A stretch of DNA of 64,000 nucleotides, taken from Dietzia natronolimnaea. GTDB lineage: Bacteria > Actinomycetota > Actinomycetes > Mycobacteriales > Mycobacteriaceae. The DNA is taken from assembly GCF_002289575.1 (NCBI RefSeq), contig NZ_NTGA01000004.1, positions 124,001 through 188,000 on the forward strand, read 5' to 3'. Under the pieces are notes generated by a model that saw only the letters and a program-made list of their open reading frames with translations, was not told the origin of the DNA and ran no database searches. Numbering within the stretch: position 1 is the stretch's first letter; every line of letters begins with the position of its first letter. This document shows positions 45,301 through 53,000 of this stretch, piece after piece. The position numbers and the translations under genes were made by a program.

Positions 45301-45738
45301 GTGACTATCGAACTCACCGACGATCAGGTCGCCACACTGGCCGCCGCACTCGGACTCGACACCACCGACCCGGCCGCCGACGACCTCGTCGCCGCGATCC
45401 TCGCCGGCCGCGAACCCGCCGAAACAGACCCCGACCTCACCACCGTCGAAGCCTCCACCCTCACCGAGCTTCAGACCCTCGCCGCAGACGGACTCAAGTG
45501 GAGAGACCGGCAGCGCCACGACCGGGCCGAAACAGTCGTCGCCGCCGCAATGGACGCGAACAAGATCACCGCAGCAAGCCGCGCCCGGTGGGTACAGCGG
45601 ATGCTCGTCGACCCCGACGACACCGAAGTCACCCTCTCCCGCCTTCCTGCCGACCTCATCCCACGCAGCGAGATCGGCCGCGGCGGCTCCGACGCCCTCG
45701 ACGAGGACACCGGCGATACCCCTCGCTGGGTCCGCTAA
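45301..45738 (+). CDS. Mu I-like protease C-terminal / scaffold-like protein
   Basis: A 145-residue acidic, helical protein. KWRDRQRHDRAETVVAAAMD, ITAASRARWVQRMLVDPD and SRLPADLIPRSEIG resemble the C-terminal scaffold part of Mu I-type proteases, which is usually fused to the catalytic domain. Here the two parts are separate genes with the capsid and cement genes between. It is the last capsid-block gene before two terminators. Confidence 0.6.
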   Translation: MTIELTDDQVATLAAALGLDTTDPAADDLVAAILAGREPAETDPDLTTVEASTLTELQTLAADGLKWRDRQRHDRAETVVAAAMDANKITAASRARWVQRMLVDPDDTEVTLSRLPADLIPRSEIGRGGSDALDEDTGDTPRWVR

Positions 45739-45821
45739 CCCACAGACCCCCGTGGCGCGGCCTTCCTGACGCGCACACGGGCCGGCGGGCACACGGGACC
45801 AGCGAACCCGCCCGCCACCAC

Positions 45822-45860
45822 AGAGCCCCGCACGAGCCTCGTCACCCCGTGCGGGGCTCT
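45822..45860 (+). terminator. Hairpin after the capsid block
   Basis: 13-bp perfect stem (AGAGCCCCGCACG with CGTGCGGGGCTCT), 13-base loop, no T run. First of two stop signals after the capsid genes. Confidence 0.65.
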
Positions 45861-45901
45861 CCCACAACAAGAGCCGCCCCAAAATGTCGAGGCCGGTAGG
45901 G

Positions 45902-45937
45902 GCCTGACCCCCCCGCTCCGGAGTCAGGCGCTTTTTT
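45902..45937 (+). terminator. Intrinsic terminator with T run
   Basis: GCCTGAC/GTCAGGC stem around a C-rich loop, followed by GC and TTTTTT (45932-45937). This is the clearest rho-independent terminator in the window and closes the rightward capsid operon. Confidence 0.8.
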
Positions 45938-46012
45938 ACACAGGTCTGAAAGTTGTGGGTCGGGTTCGGCTGAAGCGCAACACTCCGGCCGGCGGTGGGT
46001 GACGATCGGTCC

Positions 46013-46213
46013 ATGAGCGTAAAACTGGAGTGGAGTGGCTTCGACGAGAAGGACCTCGAGAAGGCACTGAACGCCGAGCTGGCCAAGGTTGATGGCAGCA
46101 ACGAGTCCGCGGTCGTGGACGCCGTGAAGCGGGCGACGAAGAAGGTGTTCGGCAAGCCGATGAGCACAACTGATGCCCGGAAACTGGCTCGCAAGATCAT
46201 GCGTGGCAAGTAG
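46013..46213 (+). CDS. Small charged unknown protein
   Basis: A 66-residue protein starting MSVKLEWSGFDEKDLEKALN, acidic then Lys/Arg-rich, with helices throughout. No SD is obvious; GTG 45995 is an in-frame alternative. It lies alone between two terminators. The size and charge would fit a DNA-binding or head-completion-like protein, but no family is recognised. Confidence 0.5.
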   Translation: MSVKLEWSGFDEKDLEKALNAELAKVDGSNESAVVDAVKRATKKVFGKPMSTTDARKLARKIMRGK

Positions 46214-46251
46214 CCGCCGGAACTTTTCAGCTCGGGGAGAGAGACGCCTGA

Positions 46252-46282
46252 CTGCCGGCGGGTGGGGTCAGGACCCCCGCCG
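46252..46282 (+). terminator. Hairpin after the small charged gene
   Basis: GCCGGCGG pairs with CCGCCGGC and GGGTC with GACCC, with a 3-base bulge on the left arm and loop AG. Ends 69 bases after the stop. Confidence 0.55.
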
Positions 46283-46454
46283 GCCTGAACATTCCTCGTC
46301 TTCTGTCTCGCCGAGAGGGGTGGCTCGCCGTGGGCTAGGTCTGGTCGCCGCGGATCGGTGACCAGGCCAGAAGCATCTATCGGGGGCATCCTGTCGTACA
46401 GCAGGGGTACAAAGTGACATAGTTACTACAGGACGAGTGAAAGGGGATTCAACG

Positions 46455-46667
46455 ATGGCCGCTCCGATCCACATGGAAGCGCACGTTAGTTTCGCCACCG
46501 CGGATGAGTCTCGAGTCCGATTCGACGAGCTGTGCCGGAACCATATGCGGATGTCAACGGACGACTTCCTCGCCCTGTGGGACGCGGGCGAGTTCGACGG
46601 CGCCGATTGGGACGCAGTTCCCGGTCTCCGCGCAGTAGCTATGGCGCTGCCGATGGTCCGCAGCTGA
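46455..46667 (+). CDS. Small unknown protein, first of a gene pair
   Basis: A 70-residue acidic protein (FDELCRNHMRMSTDDFLALW, then DAGEFDGADWDAVPGLRAVA). AAGGGGA lies 7 bases before the ATG. The second gene starts seven bases after its stop. The shape of a small acidic protein followed by a larger one recalls antitoxin-toxin pairs, but no homology is claimed. Confidence 0.55.
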   Translation: MAAPIHMEAHVSFATADESRVRFDELCRNHMRMSTDDFLALWDAGEFDGADWDAVPGLRAVAMALPMVRS

Positions 46668-46674
46668 CTCACGA

Positions 46675-47196
46675 ATGCCGGGACGTACTGCGCATGAGGC
46701 GTGCGAAAACTACTTGGAGCCGCTCAGGCTTGCAGCAAACTGCTTGAGCCCTGCAGCGTTCATCGTGCTGCACGGGGAGCGCAAGCTGGGCGCGCACCTG
46801 TACTGGGAGCTCAACAGAGCCAACCTGCAACTAACCACGGCGGACGGGACCGCGGTGGGGATCGTCGCGCGTCAGGTAGTCGAGGTAGTCGAGTGCGAAC
46901 CAGAGAAGCACGATGGCCGATATCGGGTGTCGACACGCGCCTACGAGTATTCGCTAGCTCTCGACGGCGAGGATCAGTTCCGCTTCGACTGGCATCCGGA
47001 TGGCCGCAGCACCGAGGGTAGGCCTCACATCCATACGCCCCCGGGGATGAGGCGTCACTGGATCGGTGGCCGGCAGACGTTTGAGGACTTCGTCGAGAAC
47101 TGCATCGAGGTTGGGGTCACGCCTGCTCGCGACGACTACCGAGACGTTCTTGAGGTGTCCCGGTCGACCCACAAGCTGTATCGCAGCTGGAGCTGA
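46675..47196 (+). CDS. Unknown protein, second of a gene pair
   Basis: A 173-residue protein. After an N-terminal helix it has a beta-rich core (AAFIVLHGERKLGAHLYWEL, YSLALDGEDQFRFDWHPDG) and a His-containing segment RPHIHTPPGMRRHW; the second half vaguely resembles TumE/DUF6516 toxins. It probably shares a transcript with the preceding small gene. Its GC content is lower than in chromosomal neighbours, fitting cargo of the element. Confidence 0.5.
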   Translation: MPGRTAHEACENYLEPLRLAANCLSPAAFIVLHGERKLGAHLYWELNRANLQLTTADGTAVGIVARQVVEVVECEPEKHDGRYRVSTRAYEYSLALDGEDQFRFDWHPDGRSTEGRPHIHTPPGMRRHWIGGRQTFEDFVENCIEVGVTPARDDYRDVLEVSRSTHKLYRSWS

Positions 47197-47515
47197 AGCC
47201 TCACCGCTAAGGCGAGGAACCCCTACGGGGTGCTGGTGCTGATCCCCTTCCCCAGTGTTTGCCCGGTCACCATGTCGGCATAGACCATCTGCCCACGACG
47301 AGTAGACCCGCCTGCGAGAGGTCGAGTCTGATCGTGACCCCCTGGCATGTCCGGCCGGACACCATGCAGGGAGCGCCCACGCCGGTTCGTGAGTGAGCAC
47401 ACCGGAAGACGTTGAGTGGATGGGCGAACGTCCCTGAAACGCCCGTACAGACGGCACGCTGAGCGCCGATCCCGCCCCGCCCGACCATCTTGGGCCGGGT
47501 GAAGGGGAACCGCGC
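47197..47515. other. Stretch without a convincing gene
   Basis: 319 bases between rightward and leftward genes of the element. A leftward 41-codon frame (47223-47348) ending MVTGQTLGKGISTSTP is present but has no SD. No strong hairpin or repeat seen. Confidence 0.5.
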
Positions 47516-47809
47516 TCAGGGCCGCTGCTGGGCTGTCTTGACGGCGTCGATGATCGCGAGCGCGAACTGCTCAGCCTCAGCGGGCGTGAGGTCGCATTCA
47601 GGGTCGAATACTCGGATGAAGGTGGGGCCGGCGTCGAGGCCGTCGAGGCTCAGTCGGTCCTCTGCGAAGAGGCCGACGTCCCAGGTGACGCCTTTGGGTG
47701 CGAAGTACCTAGCCCAGGTGACGATCTGCGCGCCGGTGGCTTTCTCGGTCATGGCTTCTTCGGGCTCTGGTGCTTGGCACCAGGTGGGTCGCTGGCCGGG
47801 GGCCCTCAT
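47516..47809 (-). CDS. Small unknown element protein
   Basis: Up to 97 residues. ATG 47809 overlaps the stop of the upstream gene (ATGA), suggesting coupling; ATG 47752 would give 78 residues starting MTEKATGAQIVTWARYFAPK. The core mixes strands and an acidic helix (CDLTPAEAEQFALAIIDAVK). Family unknown. Confidence 0.6.
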   Translation of the reverse strand: MRAPGQRPTWCQAPEPEEAMTEKATGAQIVTWARYFAPKGVTWDVGLFAEDRLSLDGLDAGPTFIRVFDPECDLTPAEAEQFALAIIDAVKTAQQRP

Positions 47810-48072
47810 CGCTGTGCCTCGAGCTGTGCGCGGCGGGCCGACTGCTGCGCGTACTGCGCTCGGAACAGTGCCTCGTTGAGGTCTGAGAGCTGGTCAAGGT
47901 TGAGGTCGATGTCACCGGACACGTACAGGGTCGGTGGCTGCTCGACGCCGTCGTCGATGAACGTGGCGACCTCGACGGTGATGCTCTGAGTTCCGGCGGT
48001 GATGACACGCCGGAAGTGGGTGATGAAGTCGCCGTTGACGGGCGGGATTGTGGGATGCTGGCTGGAGGCCAT
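47806..48072 (-). CDS. Small unknown element protein
   Basis: An 88-residue protein: a beta-like half (FITHFRRVITAGTQSITVEV, TLYVSGDIDLN) and a helical Gln/Ala-rich end. It is the first gene of a leftward pair near the right end of the element, facing away from the attachment site. Function unknown. Confidence 0.6.
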   Translation of the reverse strand: MASSQHPTIPPVNGDFITHFRRVITAGTQSITVEVATFIDDGVEQPPTLYVSGDIDLNLDQLSDLNEALFRAQYAQQSARRAQLEAQR

Positions 48073-48095
48073 GACGTCGTTTCCGTCCTGGTCGA

Positions 48096-48124
48096 GGCCC
48101 CGAGCGTTCCAGCGCTACGGGGCC
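48096..48124. promoter_or_regulatory. Hairpin upstream of the leftward gene pair
   Basis: GGCCCCG-AGCG pairs with CGCT-CGGGGCC (one bulged A), loop TTCCAG, 23 bases before the ATG of the 88-residue gene. It may be a leader hairpin or a boundary terminator of the element. Confidence 0.4.
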
Positions 48125-48214
48125 ACACTTATCCCCATTGGACATGTATGAGACACGTCTGGAGATGGACGGATTGTTTCCGCCTCTGACCAGGCATTAA
48201 GCAACTCGGGCGGG

Positions 48215-48231
48215 AATCCCTCTACTTCCGC
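48215..48231. other. Attachment site, distal side
   Basis: AATCCCTCTACTTCCGC, 16/17 identical to the tRNA-Ser 3' sequence at 35283-35299. Marks the right border of the element; the chromosomal SRPBCC gene ends 13 bases further on. Confidence 0.7.
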
Positions 48232-48243
48232 CCCTGGGTGGGC

Positions 48244-48708
48244 TCAGGAGTAGAAGCCCTCACGCAGATTGATGCCGTGCTCGACCCACGCCTTGAGTGC
48301 GGTGAGCATCATCGTCCACCCTTCGCAGTTGCCGAAGGCGTTCTCCGCGCCGCCGGGCGTCACGCGCCAGGCCCGCTCGGTGATCGTGACCAGAGTGCGC
48401 GCGCCGTCGTCGATCGGTTCGAACTCGAAGACCGTGGTGGTCTCGGGGTCCATGGCCTCGGCGCCATCCCATCTGATGACCAGTCGCCGGGGTGGATCGG
48501 CCTCGACCACCGTCACCGGGAATCGCCCGGGGAAGTCGGCGAACTCCCACGAGACCTCCGCGCCCGGCTCGAGCCGGCCACGGGCGCCCCCGGTGGTGAA
48601 GTAGCGGGACAGTTGCGCGGGGTCGGCCACGGCCTCGTAGACGGCGTCGACGGGCCGCCCCACGCGACCCGAGACGGTGAAGGTCAGTTCTCTCAGCTCT
48701 CCAGACAT
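48244..48708 (-). CDS. SRPBCC / AHSA1-type protein
   Basis: A 154-residue AHSA1-like domain: RVGRPVDAVYEAVADPAQLSRYFTTGGA at the start, NCEGWTMMLTALKAWVEHG at the end. Often paired with an ArsR regulator, as here: the divergent ArsR gene lies 16 bases away and one palindrome covers both start codons. Ligand unknown. Confidence 0.8.
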   Translation of the reverse strand: MSGELRELTFTVSGRVGRPVDAVYEAVADPAQLSRYFTTGGARGRLEPGAEVSWEFADFPGRFPVTVVEADPPRRLVIRWDGAEAMDPETTTVFEFEPIDDGARTLVTITERAWRVTPGGAENAFGNCEGWTMMLTALKAWVEHGINLREGFYS

Positions 48709-48731
48709 GTTGTATATTTACAACATGTCTG
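48702..48731. promoter_or_regulatory. 13-bp perfect palindrome over both divergent start codons
   Basis: CAGACATGTTGTA-TATT-TACAACATGTCTG. The start codons of the SRPBCC gene (48708-48706) and arsR (48725-48727) lie in opposite arms. Binding by the ArsR protein would shut both genes at once. Confidence 0.75.
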
Positions 48732-49051
48732 CCGGAGAGCGCAAGGGTCAGGGTGACGACGACGCCGTGTTCAAGGCGCTCGCCGCCCCGATCCGGCGGC
48801 GCATGCTGGACGCCCTCAAGGATTCGCCGCGCTCGACCGGCGAGCTCTGTGCCCTCTTTCCCGAGAGTGACCGCACGACGGTGCTGCAGCACCTGCGCGT
48901 GCTCGAGCGGGCCGACCTGGTGACGGGGCGCAGGGTCGGCCGCGAGCGCCACCTGTCGCTCGCGCCGCTGCCGATCAAGCGGATCCACGACCGGTGGATC
49001 GGCGAGTACGCCCGCGCGGCGGTCGAGTTGCTCGACGAACTCGACGGATAG
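48725..49051 (+). CDS. ArsR-family transcriptional regulator
   Basis: A 108-residue winged-helix repressor: FKALAAPIRRRMLDALKDSP, STGELCALFPESDRTTVLQHLRVLERADLV across the recognition helix. No metal-binding cysteine motif of classic ArsR sensors is seen, as in the subgroup paired with SRPBCC genes. The message probably starts at or near the ATG. Confidence 0.82.
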   Translation: MSAGERKGQGDDDAVFKALAAPIRRRMLDALKDSPRSTGELCALFPESDRTTVLQHLRVLERADLVTGRRVGRERHLSLAPLPIKRIHDRWIGEYARAAVELLDELDG

Positions 49052-49203
49052 GGCGCATAACGACCTGTTTACAAACCGCGTGTGCTGCTGGGATGATCTG
49101 CGACAGCATCTAGTGAGCGTGCGGGTCCGTCCACCGCTGTCGATCGGCGACCCGGTCCCCACCGCACCATCCGTTGAGCGCGACGAGACGCCGGGAGTGC
49201 GCC

Positions 49204-50475
49204 ATGACCGGGACCAGTACCGCCATCCGTCAGACGCGCCGGGGTGTCGCGTGCACCCTCGCGATCCTGCTGGTGTTCTGCGCGGGCCTCGGGGCCGGGA
49301 CGGGATCGTCGGCGGCCCAGTCCGCCGCCCTGCCACCCGTGCCCCTGCCCTCCGCCGACCCGTTCTACACCCCCGACGGGCCGATCGCAGATCTCGCGCC
49401 GGGGACGGTGATCAAGAGCAGGACCATGACCTACGGTTCGCTCGAACTCGCCACACCGCTCACCAGCACCCAGGTGCTCTACCGGACGACCGACCAGGCG
49501 GGCGGCCCGAGCGCCACCGTCGCGACGATCCTCAGGCCCCTGGTCCCGGGGCCCCCGAGGCTGATCTCCTACCACATGGCCTACGACGCATTGGGCTCCG
49601 AATGCGACCCCTCCTACACCCTGACCGGGAACGGTGCCCCGGGTCGGGCCGCGATCGCGGAGCAGGGCGTCATCGGCGGGTATCTCGCGGCCGGCTACAC
49701 CGTCGTCGTTCCCGACTACGAGGGACCGGACCTCGAGTGGACGATCGGGCGCCAGTCCGGCTACGCCGCCCTGGACGGTGTCCGCGCCACCATCGACCAC
49801 GTGGGACTGCCGGCGTCGACGCCGGTGGGGCTGGCCGGATACTCCGGCGGGTCCGTGCCCACCCAGTGGGGTGCCGAGGTGGCGCCGAGCTACGCCCCGG
49901 AACTCAACATCGTCGGCGCGGCCGCCGGCGGGCTCCCCGTCAACATCGCACACAACCTCCCGTATGTGAGCGGGAGCGCCACATGGGCCGGGGTCATCCC
50001 CGCGCTCGTCGTGGCCTATCAGCGAGCGTATGGGATCGACACCGACAGCTTCCTGTCCGACTACGGCCGTCAGCTCGTCGAGACCGTCAGCTCGCAGTGC
50101 ATCAACGCCTTCGCCGCCGACTATCCCGGGCTGACCGACGCCCAGATGGTCCGCCTCCCGTACACCTCCCTGTTGGACATCCCCGCCGTGGTCAGCGCGA
50201 TCGGGGACAACGTGATGGGAACGACGGGCACGCCGCGGGTCCCGATGCTGCTCGCCGTGGGCAACCTCGACGGGATCGGAGACTCGGTCATGGTGACCGC
50301 GGACGTCGCCGGCCTGGCGCACGAGTACTGCACCCGCGGCGTCGCCGTCACCTACGCGCAGTACGACCGCCTCGGTCACTCCGAGGCCTTCGTGCCCTTC
50401 CAGGCGCAGACAGCCCAGTTCCTCACCGACCGGTTCGCCGGCCTCGCCCCCACCTCCAACTGTCAGGGGTCCTGA
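49204..50475 (+). CDS. Secreted lipase of the LIP/secretory lipase family (second copy)
   Basis: A 423-residue exported alpha/beta hydrolase, paralogue of 14710-16155. Signal peptide about 1-41 (TRRGVACTLAILLVFCAGLG core, then SSAAQSAA). The nucleophile is Ser214 in GYSGGS; a late LGHSEAF may hold the catalytic His. GGGAG lies six bases before the ATG. The next hydrolase begins at its stop codon. Confidence 0.83.
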   Translation: MTGTSTAIRQTRRGVACTLAILLVFCAGLGAGTGSSAAQSAALPPVPLPSADPFYTPDGPIADLAPGTVIKSRTMTYGSLELATPLTSTQVLYRTTDQAGGPSATVATILRPLVPGPPRLISYHMAYDALGSECDPSYTLTGNGAPGRAAIAEQGVIGGYLAAGYTVVVPDYEGPDLEWTIGRQSGYAALDGVRATIDHVGLPASTPVGLAGYSGGSVPTQWGAEVAPSYAPELNIVGAAAGGLPVNIAHNLPYVSGSATWAGVIPALVVAYQRAYGIDTDSFLSDYGRQLVETVSSQCINAFAADYPGLTDAQMVRLPYTSLLDIPAVVSAIGDNVMGTTGTPRVPMLLAVGNLDGIGDSVMVTADVAGLAHEYCTRGVAVTYAQYDRLGHSEAFVPFQAQTAQFLTDRFAGLAPTSNCQGS

Positions 50476-51713
50476 CCACGTCGACCTTCTTCTCCGCCCG
50501 GCCTCACCGCGCACTGAGCAAGGGCTTCTACAAGGACCCCGACTTCGACTACGAGGTGCGGTGTCTTCTCGGCGCCGTCGCCTACGGCGCCGCCGAGGCC
50601 GGCGAGATCCTGGCGACCGTCGACGACGTCGGGGACGGCGATCACGACCACTGGTTCCGGGCCTGGCACGACCTCGGGAGCAGGGTCCACGCCGCGGCGG
50701 ACCGGGAGGCGGCGGCAGGGCGGACGGTGACCGCGTCGGCGGCCTACCTGCGCGCGGCCACCTACCTCGCGGTCGCGGTGAACGCGGCGAGCGGCCTGCA
50801 GTCCGAGGACCAGCTGACGTCCACCTTCCGCCTGCAGCGATCGAGTTGGGAGCGCTTCGTCGACACCACCGACCGGATCGTCGAGCGCGTGACGATCCCC
50901 TGGGAGCAGGACTCGATGCCCGGGTGGTTCCTCCGGCCGTCCACCGACCCGGGACCCCGTCGGACGCTGGTGATGGTCAACGGAAGCGACGGTGCGACCA
51001 GCGGGCTCTCGCACAACGGCGCGGCCGGTGCACTCGCGCGTGGGTACAACGTGCTGCTATTCGACGGACCGGGGCAGCAGTCGATGCTGTTCGAGCGGGG
51101 GATCGGCTTCCGCCCGGACTGGGAGTCGGTCCTCACCCCCGTCGTCGACCTCCTCCTGGGCCGCTCCGACGTGGACCCCGGGAGGCTGGCGGTCTACGGG
51201 CTCAGCCAGGGCGGCTACTGGGTGCCGCGGGCGCTGGCGTACGAACACCGCTTCGCCGCCGCGGTCGCGGACCCCGGGGTGGTGGACGTGGCGGCGTCGT
51301 GGACCGCGCACATCCCCTCCAGCCTGATGTCGTTGTTCCGCTCCGGCAAGAAGGAGGCGTTCGACCGCGACATGTCCCTGGGGATGAGGTTCTCGTCCTC
51401 GACCGCGCGGACGTGGGCGTTCCGTGCGCGCCCGTACGGCAGGACCGGGTACTTCGACACCCTCGCGCAGGTGCACGAATACGCGCTCACGGCGGACGAG
51501 ATGGCCGACATCACCACCCCGCTGCTGGTGACCGATCCGGAGGACGAACAGTTCTGGCCCGGCCAGTCCGAGCGGCTCGCCGCCGGCGCGGGCGGCCCCA
51601 CCGAACTGGCGCGGTTCACCGCCGCCGAGGGCGCCAACTTCCACTGTCAGCCACTGGCCAGACAACTCACCGACGCGCGGATGTTCGGCTGGCTCGACTC
51701 GGTCCTGGCCTGA
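50472..51713 (+). CDS. Alpha/beta hydrolase (FrsA/dihydropseudooxynicotine hydrolase-like)
   Basis: About 413 residues: an N-terminal helical lid domain (about 1-125), then the hydrolase fold with VNGSDGATSG as oxyanion region, nucleophile Ser245 in GLSQGG, and a C-terminal FHCQ that could supply His. The frame begins inside the preceding lipase gene; no ATG, GTG or TTG occurs near the family-like start, and CTG 50472, overlapping the lipase stop (CTGA), is the best candidate. The true start is therefore uncertain. Confidence 0.75.
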   Translation: MTTSTFFSARPHRALSKGFYKDPDFDYEVRCLLGAVAYGAAEAGEILATVDDVGDGDHDHWFRAWHDLGSRVHAAADREAAAGRTVTASAAYLRAATYLAVAVNAASGLQSEDQLTSTFRLQRSSWERFVDTTDRIVERVTIPWEQDSMPGWFLRPSTDPGPRRTLVMVNGSDGATSGLSHNGAAGALARGYNVLLFDGPGQQSMLFERGIGFRPDWESVLTPVVDLLLGRSDVDPGRLAVYGLSQGGYWVPRALAYEHRFAAAVADPGVVDVAASWTAHIPSSLMSLFRSGKKEAFDRDMSLGMRFSSSTARTWAFRARPYGRTGYFDTLAQVHEYALTADEMADITTPLLVTDPEDEQFWPGQSERLAAGAGGPTELARFTAAEGANFHCQPLARQLTDARMFGWLDSVLA

Positions 51714-51720
51714 CCGCCAG

Positions 51721-51760
51721 ACCGCGTGACCGCGTGACGGCCTGACCGCGTGACGGCCTG
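51721..51760. repeat. 16-bp tandem repeat after the hydrolase gene
   Basis: ACCGCGTGACGGCCTG occurs twice head to tail (51729-51744, 51745-51760), preceded by a half copy ACCGCGTG. Confidence 0.8.
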
Positions 51761-51783
51761 GTCCGCCGCCCGCGGGGGCGCGG

Positions 51784-52749
51784 TCAGGCGGTCGTCTCGT
51801 GCAGATCCGCCGCCGACACGTGGCGGATGATCTCGAGCACGCGGGGATAGGCGCGGGAGTCCCCGGACACGAGCGAGACGTGGTCCTCGTCGTTGAACAT
51901 GATCATCTTGGCCTTCCCGCCGGCCCGGGTGACCGCGTCCACGTAGCGCTGGGAGTTCTCGGGCGCCACGGTCACATCGCGGGCCCCGTGCATCGCGACC
52001 ACCGGTGTGCCGGGGTCGATGTTCTGGATGGGGTCGACCTTCGCGTACCTCCCCGAGACCTCCGACGGGGTGCCACCCATCGCCGTGACGATCCTCTCGT
52101 CGCCGTGGGTGGCCGCGTAGACCATGTCCAGGGGGCCGGCGATCGAGACCACCCGCGTCGGGCGGAACGCCGGCTTCGCGCCGACCTCGTCGTCGTCCAG
52201 CAGGTGCCGGGTGCCGCCCCACACGGCGAGTTGGGCTCCCGCGCTGTGTCCCACCACCAGCTCGTCGTCGGTGGTGATCTGCGGGAACCTCTTGTCCACC
52301 TCGACCACGTGGTCCAGTGCGCTCGCGACGTCGTGGAAGGTGGTCGGCCATCCACCGCCCGACCCCACCCGTCGGTACTCGATGTTGTAGACGGCCATGC
52401 CGCGGCTGGCGAGCTTGCGGGCGAGAGGGTCGAACGAGTCGGCCCCGATCTGGTCCTGCCACGCCCCGCCGTGGATGAGGACCGCCAGGGGGATCGAGTC
52501 GACCCGCTGCTCGCCGGCGGGCAGGTAGAGATCAGCCCAGTTCTGGTCCGGATCCGGGGAGCCGTGCGTGGGGTACTCGAAGCGCTGGACGGTCACCTCG
52601 TCGAGCCTGGCGGGGGCGCCCAGATCGGTCACCACGACCGGCGCCGCGCCGGTGGACACACAGGCGGATCCCACCGCCAGGACGGTGGTCAGACCCAGGC
52701 CGATCCGCGCGGATCTCCTCGTCCGGGAACAACGATGCCGCTGTGGCAT
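51784..52749 (-). CDS. Exported alpha/beta hydrolase (BD-FAE / esterase type)
   Basis: A 321-residue hydrolase with an N-terminal export signal (RSARIGLGLTTVLAVGSACV; the Cys lies in a poor lipobox, so lipoprotein status is unsure). LIHGGAW is the oxyanion motif, Ser169 in GHSAG the nucleophile, and NDEDHVSLV carries the likely His. Such enzymes hydrolyse acyl or feruloyl esters. ATG 52749 is preferred; GTG 52758 is in frame. Confidence 0.8.
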   Translation of the reverse strand: MPQRHRCSRTRRSARIGLGLTTVLAVGSACVSTGAAPVVVTDLGAPARLDEVTVQRFEYPTHGSPDPDQNWADLYLPAGEQRVDSIPLAVLIHGGAWQDQIGADSFDPLARKLASRGMAVYNIEYRRVGSGGGWPTTFHDVASALDHVVEVDKRFPQITTDDELVVGHSAGAQLAVWGGTRHLLDDDEVGAKPAFRPTRVVSIAGPLDMVYAATHGDERIVTAMGGTPSEVSGRYAKVDPIQNIDPGTPVVAMHGARDVTVAPENSQRYVDAVTRAGGKAKMIMFNDEDHVSLVSGDSRAYPRVLEIIRHVSAADLHETTA

Positions 52750-53000
52750 GAGCACCAATTTTCTCAGGAAAAGTTCAGGTCGAAGGTGGACCGGCTCGTG
52801 CTGGATGCGTCGGCCAATCGCGTCGGTCCGGTGGGGGGCCCGGATCGGGTAATGAAATCCATCTTAGAATGCACGACGCGATATTACTAAGGAGGCCCCC
52901 GGTGTGGGAGGTGGTCCACGCCGCGAGGAGGTGGGCGACCCGGGTCCGGGGTGCTCGGAACGGGCGGGGTCCGGGGCGCGCGGAGGGGCCCGCGGGCCGG

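Larger units (their letters stand above)
35283..48231. mobile_element. Integrated element in tRNA-Ser with integrase and capsid genes
   Basis: About 12.9 kb between a 17-bp sequence in the tRNA 3' end and its 16/17 copy at 48215. Order: integrase, unknown gene, excisionase-like HTH, DnaB-N-like gene cut by IS21, DUF3631-type ATPase, a run of small overlapping genes with WhiB and HTH proteins, protease, capsid, cement-like and protease-C genes, two terminators, then small unknown genes on both strands. No terminase, portal, tail, lysin or holin gene is visible. Capsid-encoding satellite or decayed prophage are the main readings. Confidence 0.85.

Noticed and set aside
47223-47348. Leftward 41-codon frame ending in MVTGQTLGKGISTSTP
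   Set aside because: Looks protein-like at its end but has no ribosome site, no partner gene and no recognised family; too weak to call.
35301-48214. CRISPR array or complete prophage in the element
   Set aside because: No spaced direct repeats of CRISPR type; no terminase, portal, tape measure or lysis genes among the frames.
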